From assembly GCA_963730065.1 (NCBI GenBank), contig CAVSQL010000010.1, forward strand, positions 85,877 through 149,876: DNA of 64,000 bases, given 5' to 3'. Source of the DNA: UBA9676 sp963730065 (GTDB lineage: Bacteria; Actinomycetota; Actinomycetes; Streptosporangiales; Streptosporangiaceae). This document shows positions 53,049-63,161 of this stretch, piece by piece. The first letter of the stretch is position 1. Each line of letters opens with the position of its first letter. The notes under the pieces are model-generated. The model saw nothing but the letters and a program-made list of their open reading frames with translations, did no database searches and was not told the origin of the DNA. Both the position numbers and the translations under genes were made by a program.

Positions 53049-54833
53049 ATGAGACGTTTGCTAGAAATCGGCCTTGCGGTGGCCGTGATCGCCGCGCCCC
53101 TGGCGCTGGTTTCAGGCCAGGCCGAGTCGTCGGTCTCTGCCTCGGCGGCGGGACCGGGGACACCGTATAACCCGACGACGGAGACCGCCGGGCTCCAGCA
53201 CTTCTGCGGCTCCAACGGCATCACGTGCGCGGAGCCGGCGACGACCTGGGGAGAGGTGCCCGGCTACCACGCCGCCGTGAACGCCGGCGCGCATATCTAC
53301 AGCTACATCGGCCACGACGAGCCGGCGACGCTGTTCTACTCGAACCAGCCGGGGTCGGGCAACAATGTCACCTACCAGATGGTGCTGCCGACAGACCCAC
53401 CCACCCGGCCCACGCAGAACGGCAGCGGCGGCACGTACGGCTTCGAGCTGCATCCGACGTTCTGGCTCGGCATGGTGATGTGCGATCCCAACGGCTCACC
53501 TAATCCTGACGGAGCGGCGCTCACCGGCCACCCGACCACCCCCTGCAAGCCAGACAGCAACGCGAACATCTACGCAAGCCAGAACCCGAACAGCCCGCGC
53601 TACTTCGGCCTGGGCCCCGGCCAGGCGTACGAGGAGATGCAGTTCTACCCGCCGGGCTGGGTGCCGTGGCCGGCTGGAATCGGCTGCACGGCCAAGCAGT
53701 GGTGCGCCGCGATGAACATCGACACGTTCTCGGAGAATCAGAACACCGGCCAGTTCAACAACACCGCGTGCCTGAACACGGTAGGCCCAGAGCCGGTGAA
53801 CTTCGCTTTCGTCACCAAGAACGGCGTGGCGACCGCGCCGGCGAACCCGGGCGCCCCCCAGCACTTCGTCCCGAACAACAAGCGCAACCTGCTGATGAAC
53901 TCGGGTGACCGCCTGACGGTTCGCCTGTTCGACACCCCGGGCGGGCTCCGGACTACGATCGTCGACCACACCACGGGTGCCACGGGTTCGATGACCGCCA
54001 GCGCGGCCAACGGGTTCGGCTCCGTGGTCTTCGACCCGAGCGCGAAGAAGTGCACGATAACGCCGCTGAACTATCACGCGGAGTTCAGCACGTCCACGCC
54101 GCTGACCCGCAACGTGAACGCCGCGCACACCTACAACATCGCGTTCTCCGACGAGATCGGGCACTTCGAGCTGTGCGCCAAGGTTGACCCCACGAGCCCG
54201 ATCGGCGCCTGCACGCAGCCGCTCGGCCCGGACACAAACAACCCCGACGTCGGTCCGGATCCGGCCGGTGATGACGACTTCTGCCTGCCTGCGTCCGCGT
54301 CGCTGGACGTGAAGATCGGTGGCTGCCTCGACATCGACGGCGATTTCGACGGCGTCCCCTACACCTTCAGCTGGCCCGGCTCGATCAGCAACCCGGTTGC
54401 CGACCGGCTGCTGCACCCGACGTCGTTCCTGTTCAGCAGCCCGACCACGGTCGGCGGGAAGAATTTCACGTCGATGGCGTTCGAGTCCGACATCTCACGC
54501 AACGAGTCGTCCGACACGGCCTTCCGCGTGGATGTGCCGTGCCAGAGGCACGTGCTCAACCCGAGCGACCCGCAACCCGGGCTGGGCTGCGTGAACCCGC
54601 CGCCGAACTCGGTGTTCTACCCGTTCTACAGCACCCGGAACACCGCGAACGGCTGCATGTGGCAAGAGGGCGGGCCCTACATCCCCGGGACGACCAATGA
54701 ATTCGGCGGGAGCGCGCAGGCCGAGTATGGCCCGCTGCGGGTGATCTCCTACCCGACGGCTCCGTTCGGCCTTGTCACCAAACGGCTCAACGACTTCCGC
54801 CGGAACCTGTTCGACCCTGCCCTGCCCCGCTAG
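53049..54833 (+). CDS. large secreted protein of unknown function
   Basis: 594 residues from an ATG after GGGGGAGTGAG. A signal peptide (MRRLLEIGLAVAVIAAPLAL) is followed by a long Cys-, Asn- and Pro-rich extracellular region, e.g. GLQHFCGSNGITCAEPATTW, QAYEEMQFYPPGWVPWPAGI and TPLTRNVNAAHTYNIAFSDE. At least ten cysteines probably form disulphides. I recognise no named catalytic domain; similar proteins exist in soil actinobacteria and acidobacteria without known function. A strong hairpin follows the stop. Confidence 0.7.
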   Translation: MRRLLEIGLAVAVIAAPLALVSGQAESSVSASAAGPGTPYNPTTETAGLQHFCGSNGITCAEPATTWGEVPGYHAAVNAGAHIYSYIGHDEPATLFYSNQPGSGNNVTYQMVLPTDPPTRPTQNGSGGTYGFELHPTFWLGMVMCDPNGSPNPDGAALTGHPTTPCKPDSNANIYASQNPNSPRYFGLGPGQAYEEMQFYPPGWVPWPAGIGCTAKQWCAAMNIDTFSENQNTGQFNNTACLNTVGPEPVNFAFVTKNGVATAPANPGAPQHFVPNNKRNLLMNSGDRLTVRLFDTPGGLRTTIVDHTTGATGSMTASAANGFGSVVFDPSAKKCTITPLNYHAEFSTSTPLTRNVNAAHTYNIAFSDEIGHFELCAKVDPTSPIGACTQPLGPDTNNPDVGPDPAGDDDFCLPASASLDVKIGGCLDIDGDFDGVPYTFSWPGSISNPVADRLLHPTSFLFSSPTTVGGKNFTSMAFESDISRNESSDTAFRVDVPCQRHVLNPSDPQPGLGCVNPPPNSVFYPFYSTRNTANGCMWQEGGPYIPGTTNEFGGSAQAEYGPLRVISYPTAPFGLVTKRLNDFRRNLFDPALPR

Positions 54834-54849
54834 CTGATATCGGTGCTGA

Positions 54850-54890
54850 GCTGGTGCTGAGGGCACTTCCGGAACGCCCTCAGCACCAGC
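54850..54890 (+). terminator. Strong hairpin terminator
   Basis: GCTGGTGCTGAGGGC and its exact complement GCCCTCAGCACCAGC (15-bp arms) surround an 11-base loop, beginning 17 bp after the stop of the secreted-protein gene. Very stable; no U-run. Confidence 0.88.
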
Positions 54891-56122
54891 AAGGCCTGCG
54901 GCTGTGCACGGAGTGCGGCCTGGCGGGCCCGGGAGCTGGACGCGGTGACCGGCACCAGCAGGATCGGCGTGCAGGGCGCCCCCGCGCGGGGAGCGTCACC
55001 CCTGCCGACCGACAGCGACCCGCCGCAGACTCCGGAGAGGTGCCGCCAGTTCGGCTGCCGGCCGGCATCGCGGAGCACACCCTGAAGCTGCGGGCGGCCG
55101 GTGACCGGCCGTTCAACCGGCGCGTACCGCGCGCTGCCCGCGCAGCCGGCCGACCAGGAGCACCGCAGCGATACTGGCGCCGACCCGAAGCCGTCGCATC
55201 GTGTCCACCTCCCAACCAGGTCTGCCAGTTGGACGCGCCCTGCACCGTAGCGGTTCCGTAGAAGATCGATCTGAGTACCACGAACGCCACGGCGTTCCGC
55301 CGACAGCTCGCACCGTTCATCGACCATGCCCGCAAGATAGGACGAGGACCACGGCGCCGGCCCGGCTGCCCGGCGGCCAGCCAACGGATCTCGCCGGGCA
55401 TTCCTGCCGCCATATGCGCAGCGAGAAGCGCACGCCCGGTTCTGCATGCCGCGGATCGGTCCATGCCGCCAGGGCCGGGATCGCCCGAGTCGCGGCGTCG
55501 AAGGCGGCCGGGGCCCGCAGCGCGGCAAGCTGGCGGCCGGCGCTGGCCCCATCCCCACTCCGTGAGGTGCATAACGACCTGGCGGCGGCTAGTGCGCTGA
55601 CCACAAACCTTCACCGGGCCGACTGACAGGTCGCGGTGCTTGCTCCCACACTCGATCTTGTGCTGGCGGATTCGAGCGCGGGAGGTGGGATGGCCGGTGC
55701 GGCGGTAGAACGCGGCGAGCTGCTCGTAGGGCTGTGGTCGGTTGCCGAGCGTGTCGCGGCTGAGCCAGTCGAGGCGTTCGGCGACTTGGGCGCGGCCTCC
55801 ATCGGGTCCCGCACCCACAACTTCGTGTCATACCTCCTGACATTTTGCGCCAGGACTCTTTGAGAGGCCCTGATTCGTAGACGCCGCGGACGCCTCGTCT
55901 CCAGATCGCTCACGCCGTTTGACCTGTAGACCACTGCTGGACCGGGCGGAAGCCATGGAGCCCGCACAGCCGCGGATCCGCGCCTAGCTGGCGGGCTTAT
56001 ACGATTCCGGACAGTCGGCTACCGCGGCTGGGAGCGTTCCGGCCGATGCTGGCAGCGGGAAGCCCCCGCGCACCGCTGAACGCCGGGCAAAGGTCCACCC
56101 ACGATTGTGTAACAATCACCCT
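54891..56122. other. Decayed region without intact gene
   Basis: About 1.2 kb. Apart from the remnant at 55600-55818 on the minus strand, no frame shows a domain, signal or reliable start. It begins the gene-poor, decayed part of the window. Confidence 0.5.
55600..55818 (-). pseudogene. C-terminal remnant of a membrane-associated oxidoreductase-like protein
   Basis: The peptide DGGRAQVAERLDWLSRDTLG, NRPQPYEQLAAFYRRTGHPT resembles the segment that precedes the membrane part of large actinobacterial proteins annotated as membrane-associated oxidoreductases. The frame lacks both the upstream repeats and the downstream membrane helices. Similarity is from memory and modest. Confidence 0.4.
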
Positions 56123-57860
56123 ATGGGGGGGCGTCCGTGGTGGGCAGTGCTGTGCGGGGCGGGTGCGATCGCCTTGCTGTGGTTCCCGTCGTGGGTGAAT
56201 CCACTCACGGATGCCACCGCGGCGACGTGGCAGCTGACGATCGTGTCCCTGGTCGTGGCGGGCTGGGTGTCCCTTGGGCGCGCGTCGCAACGCGGCAACG
56301 GAACCCTGATGCTGGTCCTCGCGGTGACGGCGTCCGCGACGTCGCTGCAGTTCGTCCTCGTGGGGACCGTGGGCCTTCATCGGCACGATGCTGTATCCGC
56401 TCAGTCGGGGTTCTGCTGGGCTGGCTGCTGCTCCGCTGGCCGCGTGACCGGCTGCAGACCCGGGTGCAGCTCTGGCTGCTCCGCGTCGCCTTCGTCCTCG
56501 TGCCCCTGCTCACCGCGCGTCGACATTGACCTGGGATCCGCGCTGGACGGATTTCACGGCCCGCTCTGGTGGCCGACCCTGGTGCACGACAAAGAGCTCG
56601 GGATCTGGCTTTACAACGGCACCCAGGTCATCGAGGTCGATACTGCTGGTCCTGTTCGTGGTGCTGATGGTGGTCCGGATTCTCCAGGCCAGCCGTCCCG
56701 AGCGCCGGGAACTCATCCCGGTCGCGATCGCGGCCGCCGGCGTTCGCGGCGTTCGTCGGTCGTCCAGAGGCATCGGGGATCACCAACGCGGATGCCTCAA
56801 CCTGGCTGCACTTGGTCGTCGAACCTCGCCACCCTGGCGATCCCGCTCTCGTTCCTGATGTCGATCGCCGTGCGCCGTGTCCAGCGGGCGCTGGCCGTCG
56901 AGGCGCTGCTGGATCCGCAGCGGCTCACCTCGGCTGACGCGGTCAGCCGCGCGCTGGGCCGGGCCCTCGGTGACCGGCACCTGACGCTGGCCACGTGGTC
57001 AGCGGAACGGGGACAGTACCTCACCGGCGACGGCACGGCGGCCCCGGACGATCCCGACGGCAGGCACACCGTCTACGTCACCAGCCCGGTGGACGGATCC
57101 CCGCTGGCCAGGATGGCCGTCGATGCCAAGGCTGGCCGGGCGGACGGACTTCGTCGAGGCGGTGCTGCGGGCGGCCGGAACCGCGCTGGACAACGCCCGG
57201 CTTCAGGCCGAGCTGCGGGCTGGGCAGCGCGAGGCCGAACAGTCCCTGCAGCGGCTCGATCGCGCCGAGGCGACGCACCGGCGGATGACCCGGCTGCTGC
57301 CCGGCGGCCTCGCGGAGCGGATCAGCAGTGATCCCGACGCGTTCACGACCACCGAGCTGCTCACCGTGACCGTCTTGATGTCGGACATCCGCGGTTACAC
57401 CGGGATCGCCGAGAACGCGGAGCCCGCCCAGCTCGCGGCGCAGCTCAACGAGTCACCGGCAGGCCATGAACGAGCGCCATCCTGGCGCACGGCGGCACCG
57501 TGATGCAGTACGTCGGCGACGCGGTGATGGCCGTCTTCGGCGCGCCCGAACCGCTCGACGGGCACGAGGCGCGGGCGCTGGCGGCCGCCGCCCAGATGCA
57601 CGTCCGCCAGGAAGCGCTGAACGCGGCCTGGGCCGGCCAGGGACTGCCGCCGTTCGGGCTCGGCATCGGTCTGAGCACCGGCCAGGTCGCCGCGGCGCTG
57701 CTCGGCAGCCACGACCGGGTCGAGTACACCGTCGTCGGCGACACCGTCAATCTGGCCGCCCGGCTGTGCGACGCGGCCCGCCCGGCCGGCAGCACCGTCG
57801 CGAGCGCGGCCACGATCTCCGATGCCCACCGCCGACGATTACGAGCTGCTGCCCGCGTTG
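56123..57860 (+). pseudogene. membrane class III adenylate/guanylate cyclase, multiply frameshifted
   Basis: Pieces in different frames follow the order of one protein: an N-terminal membrane region (MGGRPWWAVLCGAGAIALLW, LTIVSLVVAGWVSLGRASQR), more helices (SILLVLFVVLMVVRILQASR), a GAF-like part (SADAVSRALGRALGDRHLTL) and a cyclase domain (VTVLMSDIRGYTGIAENAEP, then after another shift MQYVGDAVMAVFGAPEPLDG and EYTVVGDTVNLAARLCDAAR). At least four frame changes are needed. The catalytic aspartate (SDIRGYT) survives, but no complete product can be made. Confidence 0.75.
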
Positions 57861-58305
57861 CAAGTCAAGGGGAAGGGCGGCCACCGTCGCGGCGTATCGA
57901 TGGCCACCATCCGTCGCCGGCGAACCAGGTAGGGGTACAGCCGAACCGGTCGCCGCCGAAAGCACTCTTGGTCTTCCTTAAGAGTCTCAGGTATCCACTG
58001 CGGGGAATGTCCTGCGGCGATGAAATCGGGTGCGGTTGCTGGCCGGGCCAGTCCCGCCTGCACGGCGCGAAGATGCCACTACCTGCGACAAGACCGGGAA
58101 CGACGAACGTAACGATCTACTACTGGAGTATTAGGCGCTGAGCGCGTTTGGCCTGGGAGGAGGTGATTGACGGGGATACCGGTCCACTCTGCAGCGTTAT
58201 CGCGCGCCCGAGCATAGTCTGAATAGACTATAAACACCTTCCGAATAAAGAGCAAGCGCGTTGTCCATGAGTTCCTTCCGATCCTCGGCGTGCTGGCCTG
58301 CTACC
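57861..58305. other. Intergenic region, no supported gene
   Basis: About 440 bp between the cyclase remnant and the IS256 remnant. No coding content or repeat was recognised. Confidence 0.4.
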
Positions 58306-59147
58306 ATGAAGAACGGTGTAACTCCAGAGACGGAGGAGACACCAGTGACAGACGTTACGGGTACCCAGGACCAGGACGGGGCGGAGCTCTCGGCCGCCGG
58401 TGAGCAGCTGCTGCGCGAGCTTACCGAGCGGGCCCGCACCGGCGGGCTGAAGCTGACCGGCGAGGGCGGCCTGCTGGGCAAGCTGACCAAGATGGTGGTC
58501 GAGGGCGCCCTGGAAGGCGAGCTGGATGACCACCTTGGCTATGGCAAGCATGATGTGGCCGGCCGAGATGGCGGCAATTCGCGCGATGGGCACCGGGCCA
58601 AGACCGTGCTCACCGAGGCTTGGGCCGGTGGAAATCACCGTGCCACGGGACCGGGGTGCCAGCTTTGAGCCGAAAATAGTCGCTAAAAGGCAGCGGCGGC
58701 TGACCGGCGTCGATGAGATGGTGATTTCCCTGTCGGCGAAGGGGCTGGCGGCCGCGGCGCTGGAGGCCTTCGCCGCCACCTGGGAGGCCCGCTATCCGGC
58801 GATCATCAAGCTCTGGCGGGCGCACTGGAGCAGTTCGCCCCGTCCCTGGCCTTCCTGCTGAGGTCCGGCGGGTGATCTACACGACCTGATCGAGTCGATG
58901 AACACCCGGCTGCGCAAGGTGACCCGCAACCGCGGCCAGTTTCTCTCCGAGCAGGGCCGCCTTCAAAGTCCTCTACCTCGCGGTGCGGTACCTAGAGGAG
59001 CTCGGCGGCCCGCACGCTGGGATCCGCAGATTCGCATGGAAACAGACGCTCCAGGCGTTCACGACTTACTTCGGCGGGCGGATCCCCAGCCATGAAACCG
59101 CCAGGATCACTTACACAGGCGCCCGGACGCACCCGGACGCTCCCTAG
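58306..59147 (+). pseudogene. IS256 family transposase remnant lacking the catalytic core
   Basis: The N-terminal part (GEQLLRELTERARTGGLKLT, EGALEGELDDHLGYGKHDVA) shifts frame near 58610 and continues with VEITVPRDRGASFEPKIVAK and RLTGVDEMVISLSAKGL. It then jumps directly to ALEAFAATWEARYPAIIKLW, so the residues between, which carry the first two catalytic aspartates, are deleted (about 450 bp compared with the copy at 49265). More shifts follow before IRRFAWKQTLQAFTTYFGGR and the end. It is another subfamily than the intact IS256. Confidence 0.8.
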
Positions 59148-59304
59148 GCGATCGCAGGCTGAGATCCTGAGATGCCGGGTCCGGGGCTGCAGTCCTCAGA
59201 TAGCCTGCGCGGTGCAGCACCATCTGGCAGCCGCCGACGATGCGGCCTCCTGATGCTCGGCGGCGGCATGGCCAAGGCCAAATCACCCAGCGCAATACAA
59301 TTGC
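59148..59304. other. Short gap, no gene seen
   Basis: About 160 bp between the IS256 remnant and the cyclase/AAA pseudogene; no features recognised. Confidence 0.3.
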
Positions 59305-62300
59305 TTGGTGCTGACATGCAGCCAGTGCGATGCGGTTCTGGCAGCGGGCGACCGGTTTTGTGGGGATTGCGGCGCTGCTGTGGTCGGCTGCCCGTCGTGT
59401 GGTGAGCCAGTTACTCCTGGTAAGCGATTTTGCCGTGCGTGCGGCCTCGCACTCCCGGATATGACGCCCGAGTCACCCGCAGCCACGCCTGCCTGCGGCC
59501 GGGCGCGTGGCTGCGCGGCACGCTGAGGGGCCGGTTGCGGAGCGGCGAGTGTGCTCGGTCTTGTTTTGCGATGTGGTGGGATTCACCCCGTTGTCGGAGT
59601 CACGCGATCCGGAGACGGTCCGGGAGCTGCTGTCGCAGTATTTCGAGGTAACGCGGACGGTGATTGAAAGATATGGGGAGTAGTCGAGAAATTCATTGGG
59701 GATGCGGTGATGGCGGTGTGGGGGAGGCCGCGCCCGCCGAGGGGGACACCGAGCGGGCGGTGCGCGCGGCCCTGGACTTGGTGACTGCCGTAGGCGAACT
59801 CGGCGCCGAGGTGGGGGTGCCGGGCCTGGCGGTGCGGGCTGGGGTGGTGACCGGTGAGGTGGCAGTCACGCTCGGGGCGGTGGGTCAGGGGATGGTCGCT
59901 GGTGATGCAGTGAACACGGCAGCGCGGGTGCAGTCGGCAGCCGAACCGGGATCGGTGCTGGTCGATGCGTCCACGCAGCGGCTAACCAGCAGCTCTATCG
60001 GGTTTGCCGAGGCTGGCTCGCATCGCCTGAAGGGGAAGGCGGATCTGCAGCCGCTATGGCGGGCAACCCGGGTGCTGGCTGGGTTGGGCGGTACCCAGCG
60101 AGTCGATGGCCTGGAGGCGCCGCTGGTCGGACGGGACGCTGAGCTGCGCACGATCAGGGAGCTGTTTCATGCCGCCGCCGAAAGGCGGGCGCCGCGACTG
60201 GTGCTGGTGTCGGGGCCAGCCGGGGTTGGCAAGTCGCGACTGGGCTGGGAGTTCGAGAAGTACATCGATGGTCTTGCCGAAGACGTGCGTTGGCACCGGG
60301 GGCGCTGCCTGTCCTACGGCGAGGGGGTGGCGTTCTGGGCGCTAGCCGAGATCGTCCGGCAGCGGCTGGGGATCGCAGAGGAAGACCTCGCAGACGTAGC
60401 GGCGGGCAGGTTGAGAGACGGGATGGAGAGGTTCGTTCCCGATCCTGGTGAGCGGGCCTATATAGCGGCACGGGCCTGGGCCGCCTGCTCGGCGTGGATG
60501 TCGCCGGGGGCGGCAAAGGGCCACTGCCGCGGGAGGAGTTGTTTGCCGGGTGGCGGATGTTCTTCGAGCGCTTGGCGGAGGAGGCACCGGTCGTACTGCT
60601 GGTCGAGGACGCCCAGTACGCCGATACGGGCCTGCTGGATTTTCTGGACAATCTTATCGACTGGTCCTCTGACCTGCCGATCTATGTGCTGGTGTTCGCC
60701 CGGCCCGAGCTGGACGAGGCCCGGCCGGGGTTCGGCACCGGGCCTAACCGCATCACGCTGACCCTTGACCCACTTGACCCGACGTCCATGGATGCCCTGG
60801 TGGATGCCCTGGTACCCGCGATGCCGCCGAAGGCGCGGGCTGCGGTCACCAGCCAGGCGCAGGGCATCCCGCTGTTCGCGGTGGAGACGGTGCGTGCCCT
60901 TATCGACCGCGATATCGTGCAGCCCATCGAAGGGATCTACCATCTCGTCGGCGATATCGGCAACCTGGTAGTCCCGGATAGCCTGCACGCGCTGCTTGCC
61001 GCCCGCCTCGATGCCCTGGAACCGCAGATGCGGCGGCTGGTGGCCGATGCCGCGGTGCTGGGCAGCACCTTCCCGGCCGAGGCTTTGGTTGCAGTGTCGG
61101 GGCAGAATGAAGCCGCGGTGCATGCCGGGCTGGCCGAACTCGTGCGCCGTGAAGTGTTCAGCGTTTCTGCTGATCGGCTGTCTCCGGAGCAGGGCAGCTA
61201 TCAGTTCGCCCAGGAGATGCTCCGCCGGGTCGCCTACGACACCATGTCCCGCCGCGACCGCAAGGGCCGCCATCTGGCGGTGGCGGCGCACCTGCGCGCG
61301 GCCTTTCCCGGCGAGGGGGAAGAAGTAGCCGACGTCATCGCAAGCCACTATCTCGATGCTCTCAACGCCATCCCTGGCGACCCCGACACCAGCGAGATCC
61401 GCGACAACGCCGTCGCTGCGCTTACCCAGGCCGCCGGGCGTGCCGAGCGCGCAGGCGCTCCCCTCCGCGCCGCCACCAATTACGCCACCGCCGCACGGCT
61501 CACCGAGGAAGGCTCAACACATGGTCGCCCAGCGGCCGCGGCGCTATGGGAGAATGCCGCTCGGAGCGCAGTTACCGCCGCCTACTTTGCCGTGGCGGTG
61601 GAGCAGGCCGACCGTGCCCGGGATCTTTATTTCAGTGCGGCGATTCCAGGGCGGCCGCCCGTGCCCGAAGCCACCGCCGGAGGGGCGCTGCGCAGGTGGG
61701 GCCGTCATGCCCAGGCGCGCGAACAACTTAACGCCGCCGTGGAGATGTTGCGCGCGGACCCCGATACCGACACTGTCCGCGCGCTCGAGGAACGTGCGGC
61801 GCTGGAGGTATTCGCCGGCCTGCTCGGCCGAGGCGGACAGGGCCACCACCGAGGCGCTCACTGTCGGCCAGGCCCTCGGCGCCGACGCTGGCCAGCTCAG
61901 CGACCTGTTCCTTACCCGCGGCATCTACCTGACTACTGCTGAACGACGCCCCGAGGCGGTCGCCTACTTCCGCGAAGGCGCACGGCTCGCCGAGCAAGCC
62001 GACGACAACCTGCGCCTGGGAGGCGTGCTGCTCGAACTTGGCCGATGCTGTGGCGGTCACCCATCTCGCTGCCGGGCCGGAGGCGGCGCGAACCGCCGCC
62101 GGGCAACTGCGCCGGGCCTGTGCTCGAGACGACTGGAGATTGCGCTCGCGAACTTGGTCCAGGTGCTGCTGCAGCTTGGTGACTGGGACTCCGCCGAGGT
62201 AGAGCTCGCCCAGGCACTAGACCCGGACGGGCGGACGGGGGTTGGGTACCTCTCCTGCTGCCGGGCCTGGCTGGCGGCGCTGCGAGGCGACGTCAAGACC

Positions 62301-62855
62301 GCCGAGACCACACTGGCGGGACTGATAGATCTGCGGGCCAGGGAGGATCCCCAGGACAAGGCGTTGATCAGCGTCGTTGAAGCCTTCACCGCCGCTGCCC
62401 GCGGCCAGCTAGAGAGCGCATTGCGACAGGCCCGCGACACGCTCGCCCACGCTGATGCCCTCGGGATAAGCCATGACTTCCTGCGCTGGGCGTGGCCGCT
62501 GGCCACCCGCGCGGCCGATAGCCTTGATGACACCGGCGCCATCCGCGAGCTGCTCACACTGCTCGACTCCTGCCAGCCCGGGCATCTGGCCCCCATGCTG
62601 CGGGCCGAGCGCGACCTGGTTCGGGCTCGCCTCGCCGATCACGATGGTGACGACGACGCCGCAGCATCCTACGCAAAGGCGATCAGCAGCCTGCACGAGC
62701 TGAGCACTCCATACCACCTCGCTCACGGCCTCCTCGACCATGCTGAGCGCCTGGCACGTCTAGGCGAAAACGACGCCGCAGCGGTTGCCATCGACGAGGC
62801 AGGCGACATCGCCCGCCGCCTGGGGCTGCCGACCACTGCTCGACCGGGCCGCTGA
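59305..62855 (+). pseudogene. zinc-ribbon/class III cyclase/AAA ATPase/TPR protein, multiply frameshifted
   Basis: The order of domains is that of the large actinobacterial cyclase-ATPase proteins. Two zinc-ribbon CxxC pairs (LTCSQCDAVLAAGDRFCGDC, GCPSCGEPVTPGKRFCRACG), cyclase start CSVLFCDVVGFTPLSESRDP in a second frame, GDAVMAVWG in a third and GMVAGDAVNTAARVQSAAEP in a fourth. The ATPase has P-loop VSGPAGVGKSRLGWEFEKYI and, after another shift, Walker B VVLLVEDAQYADTGLLDFLD. The TPR-like tail (60494-61900, then 61800-62855) shifts at least twice. At least six frame changes mean it cannot be one working protein as sequenced. Confidence 0.8.
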
Positions 62856-63161
62856 TGTGGTCCGGTCGGAGTTCCCAGATGACGACCTAGATGGCGCAGG
62901 AAGCCGTGGAGCGGACCGTACCCGCCGCGGACAATCCGCGGCAACGTGGGCGGGGAGAATCGGATCCACGTTCGGCTCGCGATGAGTGCGGCGGAGGCAC
63001 TAATCACGCCGGGAGCTCGGCGGACAAAGAGTAATCGAGCGCTCGCCTTTATGGGATAGGCGAAAGCAGGCAGCGGGCGCTCGCCACGAGACCGCAGCGA
63101 GCTGCAATCACGCGCACAGAGTGAAAGATCTGCTCCCTTACCCAAAGGTACCGCCCCGATA
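62856..63161. other. Intergenic region, no supported gene
   Basis: About 300 bp; GC content falls from here to the right edge. No gene or repeat recognised. Confidence 0.4.
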
